DNA of 8,700 bases from Clostridia bacterium (GCA_024404655.1 JAKSPR010000110.1:1-8700); one strand, 5' to 3'; numbered from the stretch's first letter, positions 1 to 7,118 are shown. The notes: a model not told the origin generated them from the sequence alone. A program made the numbers and translations.

Positions 1-1827
1 GACCAGAACCGAACCGTCGGGGCGGTTCGGATCCTGAATGCCCGCACGGGAACGCAGGATCGCATCGCACTCGCCGCGCACGCCGTCATCCTGCCCGATC
101 ACCCTGCGGTGCAGAATGTCGTCGAGGTGTAAGAGCTTCGACCGCTCGCTTTCCATCAGCTTGGTCACGGGAATACCGGTCCAGCGGGCAACGATTTTTG
201 CAATTTCCTCTTCGGTCACATTGTCCCGGAGCAGCGTATCGGCCTTCGGAGCATTTTCGTCACTTGCCTCAGCCTCCGCAAGCTGTCTCTGAAGCTCGGG
301 GAGCTTGCCGTATTTCAGCTCTGCCGCACGGTTGAGATCATATTCATTCTGTGCCTTTTCGATGGCGGCATTGGTCGCTTCGATCTCCTCACGGATCTTC
401 TGGGCACGGCCGATGGACTGACGCTCGTTTTCCAGTCTTGCTTTCATGGCCTTGAACGCGTCTCTCTGCCCGGCAAGTTCTTCCTGTGTCTTTGCAAGGC
501 GTTCCATGGAGAGCTTGTCGGTCTCCTTTTTCAGCGCTGCTTCCTCAATTTCCAGCTGCATGATCTTTCTGGAAATTTCATCCATTTCAATGGGCATGGA
601 GTTCATTTCCGTCTTGATACGCGCACAGGCCTCGTCCACCAGGTCGATGGCCTTATCCGGCAGGAAACGGTCGGAGATATACCGGTTGGAAAGCGTCGCC
701 GCCGCGATCAGCGCACCGTCGTGGATCTTGACGCCGTGATAGACTTCATAACGCTCTTTCAGACCGCGCAGGATGGTGATGGTGTCCTCCACCGAAGGCT
801 CCGGCACAAGAACAGGCTGGAAACGACGTTCCAGCGCTGCGTCTTTCTCGATATACTGGCGGTACTCGTTCAGCGTCGTTGCACCGATACAGTGCAGCTC
901 GCCTCTTGCCAGCATGGGCTTGAGGAGATTGCCCGCATCCATGGCGCCGTCGGATTTACCCGCGCCGACAATGGTATGCAGCTCATCAATGAACAGAATG
1001 ATTTTGCCGTCGGAGGCCTTGATCTCGTTGAGCACGGCTTTCAGACGTTCCTCAAACTCACCGCGGAACTTCGCACCGGCGATCAGAGCACCCATATCAA
1101 GGGAGAAGAGCATCCGGTCTTTCAGATTGTCCGGGACGTCGCCTCTGACCATACGCTGGGCAAGACCCTCGGCAATAGCGGTTTTACCGACGCCGGGTTC
1201 ACCGATCAGACAGGGGTTATTCTTGGTTTTTCTCGACAGGATCTGGATAACGGAACGGATTTCGTCGTCACGTCCGATGACGGGATCCAGTTTCTGTTCT
1301 CTTGCCAGCTTCACAAGGTCCTGACCGTACTTTTTGAGGACGTCATAGGTCCCCTCGGGGTTATCCGTTGTCACCCGCTGATTGCCGCGGACGGACTGCA
1401 GCGCCGCAAGCACCTGTGCCTGCTCCACATGAGCATCCCGGAAGAGCCTGGAAAGTGTACTGTCGGCCTTTGCGATCAGGCCGAGGAGAATATGCTCCAC
1501 GGATACATAATCGTCCTTCATTTTACCTGCCAGCGTTTCCGCCTCTGTCAGCGCTTGTTCCACATCGCGGGAGATATAGATTTTATCTGCCGGAACACCG
1601 CCCGAAACTTTAGGCAGCTTTCCGATGGCAGCGGAGAGTGCCGAAAGCAGACCGGGAACGTCCGCCCCTGCTTTGCGCAGAAGCTGCTGGGCCAATCCCT
1701 CCGCATCGGCAAGGAGTGCTGCGCACAGATGGATCTGTTCCATCTGCTGATTGCTGTTATTGATCGTCAGGCTCTGTGCGTTCTGCACGGCCTCAATGGA
1801 TTTCTGTGTAAATTTCTGGAGATTCAT
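1..1827 (-). CDS. clpB: ATP-dependent disaggregase ClpB, N-terminal 609 residues (3' end outside window)
   Basis: ClpB is a cytoplasmic hexameric AAA+ chaperone that pulls polypeptides out of aggregates, working with DnaK. The frame is open from the ATG at 1827 to the window edge with no stop. Seen in order: a Clp N-domain (about residues 1-145); AAA1 with Walker A GEPGVGKT at 209-216, Walker B FIDE with D281/E282, and arginine fingers in LERRF at R334/R335; a charged, helical middle domain (about 400-525) that separates ClpB from ClpA and ClpC; then the start of AAA2 (LLHLDDILHRRVIGQDD). Family length is about 860, so roughly 250 residues with the second Walker A are missing. The start matches the family N-terminus; an AAAGGG sequence lies about 13 bases upstream, a loose spacing. 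It lies 46 bp downstream of the RHH gene on the same strand with no separate promoter seen, so cotranscription is likely. One oddity is the stretch DDGVRGECDAI, where the family usually has small residues (DEAVxAVxDAI). Confidence 0.97.
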   Translation of the reverse strand, partial: MNLQKFTQKSIEAVQNAQSLTINNSNQQMEQIHLCAALLADAEGLAQQLLRKAGADVPGLLSALSAAIGKLPKVSGGVPADKIYISRDVEQALTEAETLAGKMKDDYVSVEHILLGLIAKADSTLSRLFRDAHVEQAQVLAALQSVRGNQRVTTDNPEGTYDVLKKYGQDLVKLAREQKLDPVIGRDDEIRSVIQILSRKTKNNPCLIGEPGVGKTAIAEGLAQRMVRGDVPDNLKDRMLFSLDMGALIAGAKFRGEFEERLKAVLNEIKASDGKIILFIDELHTIVGAGKSDGAMDAGNLLKPMLARGELHCIGATTLNEYRQYIEKDAALERRFQPVLVPEPSVEDTITILRGLKERYEVYHGVKIHDGALIAAATLSNRYISDRFLPDKAIDLVDEACARIKTEMNSMPIEMDEISRKIMQLEIEEAALKKETDKLSMERLAKTQEELAGQRDAFKAMKARLENERQSIGRAQKIREEIEATNAAIEKAQNEYDLNRAAELKYGKLPELQRQLAEAEASDENAPKADTLLRDNVTEEEIAKIVARWTGIPVTKLMESERSKLLHLDDILHRRVIGQDDGVRGECDAILRSRAGIQDPNRPDGSVLV

Positions 1828-1873
1828 AGTATAAGGTTCACCCTTTCTTTGCTGTACTGTTATCGAAAAATCA

Positions 1874-2533
1874 TCAGAGGATCACGGATGTCCGGGCAAG
1901 ATATGCACTGTAGGCTGCCCGCGCTTCCTCCGCTGCCGTGTTCAGATCGTCAAGCTGATAGAAGAACGCTTTCAGCGCCCGGTCAAAAGTTTCAACGTAG
2001 GTACCGAGCAGCTCGCCCAGCTCCTCGCTCGTCATCGTTACGGATGTTCCGTTCCTCGTGTGGGGAGCCAGCTTTCTTGTATATTTGCCGTCCTCCGCGC
2101 TGCATTCCGCGCCGCCGATCATTTCATGCTCAATGGCCGCCCACAGCCGGTAGAACTGGGTCATATAGAGGATCAGCGCGTTGTTCTGGGTCCGCAGGGA
2201 GACACGGAGCTCACCCATGGCATCACCCGGGGTCCTGTAGAGCTCTACAGCGTACCGGACAGTCGGGTTATACTTGTATGCCAGAGCTGAACGAAGCGTC
2301 ATCAGCGTCTCAGAGGGCTGCAGGAGCAGCTGTATGGCGTCATGCTGGGAGAACACGGATTCCATCCGGCGGAAGGTATCCTGCATCCGCTTTTCCGGCG
2401 TGACGTAGGAAACATATTCTGCAAGGATCTGATTGATCATATTGGAGCGGTTGGTATTTCTGCGGTAGGCAAGACGGTCGATCTCCGCTACCACATCATC
2501 GGACAAAACCAGAGAGTATACGGTTTTGCTCAT
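1874..2533 (-). CDS. Ribbon-helix-helix (CopG-like) DNA-binding protein upstream of clpB
   Basis: This is a 219-residue protein. Its first 45 or so residues (SKTVYSLVLSDDVVAEIDRL, then NRSNMINQILAEYV) have the pattern of an RHH fold: a beta strand, a helix, a turn at NRS and a second helix. RHH proteins bind DNA as dimers through the strand. The remaining 170 residues are mostly helical, I do not recognise them, and they are far longer than in a simple CopG repressor. The ATG at 2533 is preferred because AAAGGAAG lies upstream and because a longer reading from a GTG at 2575 would begin inside the promoter. The stop is TGA. It is first in an operon with clpB. An autoregulatory and clpB-regulatory role is inferred from position only. 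It could instead have a non-transcriptional partner through the C-terminal region. Confidence 0.88.
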   Translation of the reverse strand: MSKTVYSLVLSDDVVAEIDRLAYRRNTNRSNMINQILAEYVSYVTPEKRMQDTFRRMESVFSQHDAIQLLLQPSETLMTLRSALAYKYNPTVRYAVELYRTPGDAMGELRVSLRTQNNALILYMTQFYRLWAAIEHEMIGGAECSAEDGKYTRKLAPHTRNGTSVTMTSEELGELLGTYVETFDRALKAFFYQLDDLNTAAEEARAAYSAYLARTSVIL

Positions 2534-2582
2534 CGTGCTCACTTCCTTTCCCTTTGTCTGACATGAGTATAGCACGGTTTTG
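2514..2582. repeat. Imperfect direct repeat over the RHH promoter and start codons
   Basis: In plus-strand reading, GAGTATA+CGGTTTTG occurs at 2514-2528 and again at 2565-2582, where the two halves are separated by GCA. All 15 shared bases are identical. The outer copy covers the -10 box; the inner copy covers codons 2-6 of the RHH gene. It could be a pair of operator sites for the RHH protein, or a trace of a short duplication, since both copies read similarly in the gene's frame (KTV-YS). Confidence 0.6.
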
Positions 2583-2594
2583 TTTTCTTGTCAA
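2566..2594 (-). promoter_or_regulatory. Sigma-A-type promoter for the RHH-clpB operon
   Basis: On the minus strand TTGACA (2589-2594) is followed by a 17-base spacer and TATACT (2566-2571), a near-perfect housekeeping promoter. Transcription should start near 2559, giving a leader of about 25 bases before the ATG at 2533. No CIRCE element or CtsR-type GGTCAAA repeat was seen near it. Confidence 0.85.
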
Positions 2595-2695
2595 CGGCTT
2601 TATATAAATCTTAACGCAAGTTTCATATTTTGAAAACAATTTTAACGATTTTAGCACAGAGTTTGCGGTTTTCCGGATTGTTCATATTCCTCCCC

Positions 2696-2732
2696 TTGTT
2701 TTTTGAGGATAAATGTGGTATCATAGTATTAT
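2696..2732 (+). promoter_or_regulatory. Probable promoter for the glycosyltransferase-kinase operon
   Basis: Two overlapping candidates lie in this AT-rich stretch: TTGTTT (2696-2701) with a 17-base spacer to TATCAT (2719-2724), and TTGAGG (2703-2708) with an 18-base spacer to TATTAT (2727-2732). Neither is as strong as the promoters of the neighbouring operons, and I cannot choose between them. The gene's ribosome binding site, GGAAGG at 2761-2766, lies 11 bases before the ATG. Confidence 0.5.
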
Positions 2733-2777
2733 ATTCGGATAACAAAACAATACCATGAAAGGAAGGCATGATTCAAA

Positions 2778-4337
2778 ATGACCCCAAGTATCTGCTTAAT
2801 GAACGATTCTTTTCCGCCGCTGATCGACGGTGTCGCAACGACCGTCAATCAGTATGCACATAATATCGTGAAAAATTACGGTCAGGCGGTCGTCGCCACC
2901 CCCGATTACCCCGGTGCCGTGGATGATTATCCGTTCCCCGTTGTCCGCTATCCCAGCATCGCAACGGAGAAACTGGTGGGCTATCGTACCGGTCTGCCTT
3001 TTTCTGCTGCATCCCTGCGGGAGCTCTCATCTTACCCGATCTCCGTCATCCACAGTCATTGCCCCTTCATTTCCACCTATCTTGCACGTACATTGCGCCA
3101 GACAGTCCATGCACCGGTCATCTTTACTTATCATACAAAGTTTGATTACGATATCGCCCGCGCCGTCCACTCCGGTCAGATTCAGTCTGCCGCCATCAAG
3201 CTGATGGTGGACAACGTCTCTGCCTGCGATGAGGTCTGGGTCGTCAGCCGCGGTGCCGGAGAAAACCTCCGCAGCCTCGGTTATGAGGGCGAATACCGCT
3301 TAATGGAAAACGGCGTCGATTTCCCCCGGGGCAAGGTCGAACCGGAGATCATGGATTCCCTCCGCGCATCCTTCCTCGAGCAATATCACGAGGACCTCTG
3401 CGACGGTAAGCCCACGTTCCTCTTTGTGGGCCGTATGATGTGGTACAAAGGTCTGCGCCTGATCCTCGACGCACTTGCAAAAATCAAGTCCCCCGACCTG
3501 CCCTTCCGCATGATCTTCATCGGCGACGGCGGAGACATTGAGGAAGTCCGTGCCTACTCCGAAAAGCTGAATCTCTCCGACCGCTGCATCTTCACCGGAG
3601 CCATCCGCGACCGGACGCTGCTGCGGGCCTATTACAGCCTCTGCACCCTGTTCCTGTTCCCGTCCTCCTATGATACCAACGGTCTTGTGGTGCGTGAAGC
3701 AGCCGCCTGTGCCCTGCCCAGCATGCTCATCCGCGGCAGCTGTGCAGCAGAGGGCATTACCGATGAGCGCAACGGCTTCCTGGTGGACGAAAACGCTGAT
3801 TCCATCGCCGCATTTCTGGAACGCATCGCAAAAACGCCGGAAATCTGCAAAGCCGTCGGCGATCACGCCATGAACGAAGTTTACCTCTCCTGGGAAGATG
3901 CCGTCAAGCGCGCCTGCGCCCGCTATGACATCGTCAGAGAACGCTATCTCTCCGGAGAGCACAAGACGCCGGAACCCCTCTCCGATGAGATCTTCATCCG
4001 CATTTCGGAACTTCTCGGCACCGTCAACCGCGTCCATAAGTCCGGCGAAGATTTACGCACAAAGACCGAAGAAGTCCTCCGCCGCAGCATTGAGAAGACC
4101 GAGGACAACAACGCCAAGATCAAAGAATATCTGCAGAACACCGCGGAACAGCTGCTCTCCGAGGCCGAGGCATTCGGTCGCGACAGCACCCGTGAGGCCA
4201 AGGCCATTGCCGCCCGCTATCAGATGATGGCAGAAACCCTCATCCGCCGCAGCGGTGAACGTCTGGAACTCCACGCAAAGAACCTTAAGGACCGCGGCGA
4301 TGAGCTGCGGGCCTTCATCCGCAGCCGACGCAAATAA
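2778..4337 (+). CDS. GT4-family glycosyltransferase with C-terminal helical extension
   Basis: A retaining, GT-B-fold glycosyltransferase of 519 residues. The acceptor-side domain begins with NDSFPPLIDGVATTV (residues 9-23) and contains HSHCPF (92-97) and TYHTKFDYDI (117-126). The nucleotide-sugar domain has ENGVDF (177-182), FVGRMMWYKGL (217-227), IGDGGD (248-253) and DTNGLVVREA (299-308). The last corresponds to the GT4 E-x7-E motif, with Asp299 in the first acidic place and Glu307 in the second. The N-terminal pattern resembles diacylglycerol or alpha-mannosyl glycosyltransferases that act on lipid acceptors, but donor and acceptor cannot be read from sequence. Residues from about 401 to 519 lie beyond the GT-B fold and are highly charged, Glu/Lys/Arg-rich and probably coiled coil or surface-lying amphipathic helix. 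There is no signal peptide or membrane segment. It is followed 17 bp later by the kinase gene. Confidence 0.93.
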   Translation: MTPSICLMNDSFPPLIDGVATTVNQYAHNIVKNYGQAVVATPDYPGAVDDYPFPVVRYPSIATEKLVGYRTGLPFSAASLRELSSYPISVIHSHCPFISTYLARTLRQTVHAPVIFTYHTKFDYDIARAVHSGQIQSAAIKLMVDNVSACDEVWVVSRGAGENLRSLGYEGEYRLMENGVDFPRGKVEPEIMDSLRASFLEQYHEDLCDGKPTFLFVGRMMWYKGLRLILDALAKIKSPDLPFRMIFIGDGGDIEEVRAYSEKLNLSDRCIFTGAIRDRTLLRAYYSLCTLFLFPSSYDTNGLVVREAAACALPSMLIRGSCAAEGITDERNGFLVDENADSIAAFLERIAKTPEICKAVGDHAMNEVYLSWEDAVKRACARYDIVRERYLSGEHKTPEPLSDEIFIRISELLGTVNRVHKSGEDLRTKTEEVLRRSIEKTEDNNAKIKEYLQNTAEQLLSEAEAFGRDSTREAKAIAARYQMMAETLIRRSGERLELHAKNLKDRGDELRAFIRSRRK

Positions 4338-4354
4338 ATCCCCGGAGGTATCCT

Positions 4355-5437
4355 GTGAATAAGGAATTACTGCTTGCCCATTTCGCCCGTTATCCCCTGA
4401 TGCAGCCCACAGACGCTGTCAAACTGCTCTATCAGAACACCTTCGGCGGCGGTCATCTGATAAGGGACCCCGAAAAAGCTCTTGCTTATCTGGAAGAAGA
4501 ACGCGCCCGTACCCCGGAAACCCCTGCCGTCCCCCTGTATGAGGATATCGGCGGCGGTCTTGTCCGCCTGAATCTCGCCGCTCCGGACTGCAGGGATCTT
4601 CCCTCCGATCTGCTCTTAAAAATGTTCTCCGCCTCTGCCGCCCATGTGCTTGCTGAGAACAGAACCCAAACCGATCTGGAGGACGCTTTTGCCCTCCTAT
4701 ACACAGTCACAGCAGAAGGCAAAGCACCGTTTACCCTCGCAGCGCTGGACGAGTATCTTGATGCCTACCGCGCCGCAGGTTATCCCATGGTCAGCCACAG
4801 CGAGAACTACCGAAATGCCTATTGCCCCGCCTACCGCATCATACAAATGGAGTATCTTACGATTCTGCCGGCAGCAAAAGCCATTTCCCGGCTACTCATG
4901 CGACGTTCCGCAGCCCCTGTTGTCATCGCCATCGACGGTCCCGCGGCCTCCGGCAAGACCACCGCAGCGGCAGCGCTTGCCGATCTTTTTTTTTTTTTTT
5001 TGTTTCACATGGCCGACTATTTTCTGCCCTTTGACATGCGCACGGAAGAACGTCTTGCAGCCCCTGGCGGAAACGTCCACTATGAACGCTTCAAAAAAGA
5101 AATTCTGGATGGTATCGCATCCGCCGCTGACCCAAGAGGGTCCGGTTTGGTCGTATACCGCCCCTTTGACTGCTCCGACGGTACATTGAAAGCCCCTGTT
5201 TCCGTACCGTACAAGCGTTTGAACATCATCGAAGGCTCCTATGCCCATCATCCGCATTTCGGTGACTGCTATGATCTCCGGGTATTTCTGACAATCTCGC
5301 CGGAGGAACAGCGCGCCCGCATCCTTGCCCGTAACGGAGAAGAAATGCTCACCCGCTTCGTGGAACGCTGGATTCCCATGGAGGAGCAATATTTTGCCGC
5401 TTTTGACGTGGAATCCCACGCTGATATCATTTTATAA
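4355..5437 (+). CDS. Two-domain P-loop kinase (uridine-kinase-like) with uncharacterised N-terminal domain
   Basis: A 360-residue protein starting at GTG 4355, six bases after a strong GGAGG (4344-4348). Residues 1 to about 180 form a domain I cannot assign, with conserved-looking segments LMQPTDAVKLLYQNTFGGGHLIRDPE (15-40) and HSENYRNAYCPAYRII (148-163). Residues 188-360 are a P-loop kinase: Walker A GPAASGKTT (195-203), HMADYFLP (218-225, D221 the likely substrate-site acid), RLAAPGGNVHYERF (233-246), EGSYAHHP (293-300), and a lid-like arginine-rich segment near 319-340. These features match the uridine kinase/phosphoribulokinase superfamily, so phosphorylation of a nucleoside or other small hydroxyl compound is likely; the substrate is unknown. 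Residues 212-217 (FFFFLF) are encoded within a run of 16 T, which replaces what should be the strand before HMxD. It is cotranscribed with the glycosyltransferase and closed by a terminator. Confidence 0.88.
   Translation: MNKELLLAHFARYPLMQPTDAVKLLYQNTFGGGHLIRDPEKALAYLEEERARTPETPAVPLYEDIGGGLVRLNLAAPDCRDLPSDLLLKMFSASAAHVLAENRTQTDLEDAFALLYTVTAEGKAPFTLAALDEYLDAYRAAGYPMVSHSENYRNAYCPAYRIIQMEYLTILPAAKAISRLLMRRSAAPVVIAIDGPAASGKTTAAAALADLFFFFLFHMADYFLPFDMRTEERLAAPGGNVHYERFKKEILDGIASAADPRGSGLVVYRPFDCSDGTLKAPVSVPYKRLNIIEGSYAHHPHFGDCYDLRVFLTISPEEQRARILARNGEEMLTRFVERWIPMEEQYFAAFDVESHADIIL
4986..5001 (+). repeat. 16-base poly-T tract inside the kinase gene
   Basis: Sixteen uninterrupted T lie in the coding strand just after the Walker A region. 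At this length the frame is intact and reads L-F-F-F-F-L. Gain or loss of one base would end the protein early and remove most of the kinase domain. Tracts this long slip readily during replication and transcription, and are also prone to sequencing error. Confidence 0.97.
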
Positions 5438-5450
5438 ATACAAAATTTTA

Positions 5451-5492
5451 CCGCCGACAAGAGAATTCCCTCTTATCGGCGGATCGTTTTTT
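5451..5492. terminator. Intrinsic terminator between convergent operons, probably bidirectional
   Basis: A 13-bp stem (CCGCCGACAAGAG with CTCTTATCGGCGG, 5451-5463 and 5470-5482, one G-U pair) with a six-base loop is followed on the plus strand by TTTTTT (5487-5492). This ends the kinase operon 13 bp after its stop codon. On the minus strand the stem is followed by TAAAATTTT, a weaker tract that may serve the thioesterase gene ending at 5504. Confidence 0.88.
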
Positions 5493-5503
5493 GTCTTTAA
5501 GAC

Positions 5504-5914
5504 TTATTCTGCTGTCATGGTCATCAGCGCTTCATAGAATTCCGGATATTGTCTTGCCACCCGGATCAGTTTCCCGTCCTGATCCAGAAAACAGTGCGTC
5601 GATGTGGCCTCTGCCACTGTATCACCGTCTTTGTTTTTCATCACATACTGGAGTATCAGCCGGACCCCTTTGAATTCCTGAACGCGGATGTCGATCAGAA
5701 CTTCATCCGAAAACGTGGTACTTTTACTGTATCTGCAGCTGATATCCACAACGGGCGATGCAATACCCATGCGCTCCAGTTTGGCAAAATCCCATCCGAT
5801 CCGGCTGAGGAAATCCACGCGGGCTTCCTCCATCCAGCGGATATAATTGGAGTGATGCGCAATTCCCATTTTATCCGTCTCATAATACTGAACGATGTGT
5901 CTGTATGAATTCAT
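5504..5914 (-). CDS. YbgC-like acyl-CoA thioesterase (hot-dog fold)
   Basis: A 136-residue single hot-dog domain, the usual size for the 4-hydroxybenzoyl-CoA thioesterase/YbgC family, which hydrolyses acyl-CoA thioesters in the cytoplasm as tetramers. The family signature is at the N-terminus: YYETDKMGIAHHSNYIRWMEEAR (residues 10-32), with Asp14 in the catalytic position and Asn23-Tyr24 in the usual H-x-N-Y context. The later strands RYSKSTTFSDEVLIDIRV and GVRLILQYVMKN also fit. The ATG at 5914 is chosen because GGAG lies eight bases upstream and because the homology begins there; a longer reading frame to 6139 runs antiparallel through M20 coding sequence in another frame. It follows the M20 gene by 34 bp and is probably in its operon. 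The acyl substrate cannot be told. Confidence 0.92.
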   Translation of the reverse strand: MNSYRHIVQYYETDKMGIAHHSNYIRWMEEARVDFLSRIGWDFAKLERMGIASPVVDISCRYSKSTTFSDEVLIDIRVQEFKGVRLILQYVMKNKDGDTVAEATSTHCFLDQDGKLIRVARQYPEFYEALMTMTAE

Positions 5915-5948
5915 ATCTGACTCTCCGAAAAAGAATGTTTGATCAAAC

Positions 5949-7028
5949 TTAATACTGCTCCGCCAGCATGACGAGCAGTCCCATGGCGGTTTCAAGAATA
6001 TCGTCGGGATATTCAAATTCCGGCGTGTGCAGAGCGGGATAATCCTCCCCGTCACCGATACCAAAGAATGCGCCTTTGCACTCTTTGAGATACCAGCCGA
6101 AATCCTCCGACCAGCGCAGCGGCTCGGACAGCATTTCATGGGCTATGCCGTTTTCATCCATCAGCTGCTCCGCACGGAGTTCCGTCTCCTCATCGTTTAC
6201 CGTGTCCGGAAAAACGTCGATGAACTCCACCGTCGTTCTGATATCTTTATCCCGTCCGGCATAGTCCGTAATGCCCGCAATCAGCCGTTCCAGATCTTCT
6301 TCATAATGCGCCCGCACGGTCAGGCAAAGCTCGCCCTGCCCCGCAGAAACCCCGAAGGCATGGGAACCGACCTGCACAGCGACCACCGTTGCCAGCACCA
6401 TTCCGCGGTTCGCGGGATCCTTGATCAGCGTCGGCAATGCACCGATCAGATCGGAAATCAGAAATGCCGGATTGTGCCCGGTCTCCGGATAGGCTGCATG
6501 GCACTGCAGACCTTCAAATTTTATAATCATCCCCCGGGAGGCACAGGCAAAAACGTCCCGCCGTGTGAGCACCTTTCCTTTGGGATGTCCGGGAATGGAA
6601 TGATAACCGAATACCGCGGAAACATGCTCCCGCGCAAGCGCACTGCGGCAGAGCTTTGCCCCGGCACCGATTTCTTCACCGGGCTGGAACAGAAACACAA
6701 CATTCCGCCCGATCTTTTTTCCGTCCAGCACCATGGCACATCCCGCCGCCGTTGCAGCATGTCCGTCATGACCGCAGCCGTGGAAGGCTCCGTCGGCTCC
6801 GGGAATCGCGTCCACATCTCCCCGGATGGCGACCGTTGGCAGATCGTCCCCTTCTCTGTGCACGGCATAGAACCAGCCGTCCTCCTCGTGGATCTCACAG
6901 TGGGTGTGACTCTACAGAAACGTCTTCAGTGCTTCGTTCGTCTTTTCTTCTTTCAGTGAGAGCTCCGGCATCGCGTGCAGTTCTGCACGCAGCGCTTTGA
7001 CCGCCGGAAGTGCTTCTTTTATCTCCAT
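5949..7028 (-). pseudogene. M20-family amidohydrolase interrupted by one in-frame TAG
   Basis: The frame from ATG 7028 (AAAGGA eight bases upstream) to TAA 5949 encodes 359 positions of an M20D-type metal-dependent amidohydrolase, the family of hippurate and N-acyl-amino-acid hydrolases that cleave amide bonds in the cytoplasm. Codon 39 (6912-6914) is TAG. Both sides are in the same frame and look like family sequence: MEIKEALPAVKALRAELHAMPELS before, GWFYAVHREGDDLPTVAIRGDVDAIPG after. The metal and catalytic motifs are all present: RGDVDA (69-74), HGCGHDGH (83-90), PGEE (116-119), YHSIPG, HAAYPETGHNP and ALHTPEF near the end. One C-to-T change from a glutamine codon would explain the stop. 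Restart at the GTG at 6863 would lose 55 residues and has no well-spaced ribosome binding site. The alternatives are a fresh nonsense mutation, readthrough, or a sequence error. It is first gene of an operon with the thioesterase and diverges from the AraC gene. Confidence 0.85.
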
Positions 7029-7067
7029 CTTTGCTGTCCTTTCGTCCGGGTCACTGACCTGTTTTGG

Positions 7068-7099
7068 ATGGTATACGCCATTTTGTATAATTATACCAT
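7068..7099. promoter_or_regulatory. Palindromes over the M20 -10 box and start of transcription (candidate operator)
   Basis: Two nested symmetrical elements overlap here: an 8-bp inverted repeat ATGGTATA (7068-7075) / TATACCAT (7092-7099) with 16 bases between, and a perfect 12-bp palindrome GTATAATTATAC (7085-7096). A protein bound here would cover the -10 box. AT-rich promoters produce some symmetry by chance, so the operator reading is inference. Confidence 0.45.
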
Positions 7100-7118
7100 A
7101 TTTCGTTGGTTTTTGCAA
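7090..7118 (-). promoter_or_regulatory. Promoter for the M20-thioesterase operon
   Basis: On the minus strand TTGCAA (7113-7118), a 17-base spacer and a perfect TATAAT (7090-7095). Transcription should begin near 7083, giving a leader of about 55 bases before ATG 7028. Confidence 0.85.

Noticed and set aside
721..2403. A 560-codon open frame on the plus strand antisense to clpB and the RHH gene
   Set aside because: It has no ribosome binding site or recognisable domain, it crosses two real genes on the other strand, and its composition is what a shadow of GC-rich coding sequence gives.
2620..2638. Inverted repeat TTTCA-TATTT-TGAAA in the divergent intergenic region, and two TTAACG copies about 31 bp apart
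   Set aside because: These are short, AT-rich and not placed over a promoter core, so chance explains them.
2651..2657. TTAGCAC, half of a CIRCE (HrcA) site, near the clpB operon promoter
   Set aside because: The matching GAGTGCTAA half is absent at the required spacing, and the site lies well upstream of the -35 box.
2755..2781. A possible 8-codon leader peptide whose stop overlaps the glycosyltransferase start
   Set aside because: Its ATG lacks its own ribosome binding site; the GGAAGG within it serves the ATG at 2778. Nothing suggests attenuation.
3300..4037. A 245-codon open frame on the minus strand inside the glycosyltransferase gene
   Set aside because: It lies wholly within well-supported coding sequence and has no recognisable domain.
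6027..6959. A 310-codon open frame on the plus strand antisense to the M20 gene
   Set aside because: The minus strand carries clear M20 motifs throughout; this frame shows no family pattern or start signal.
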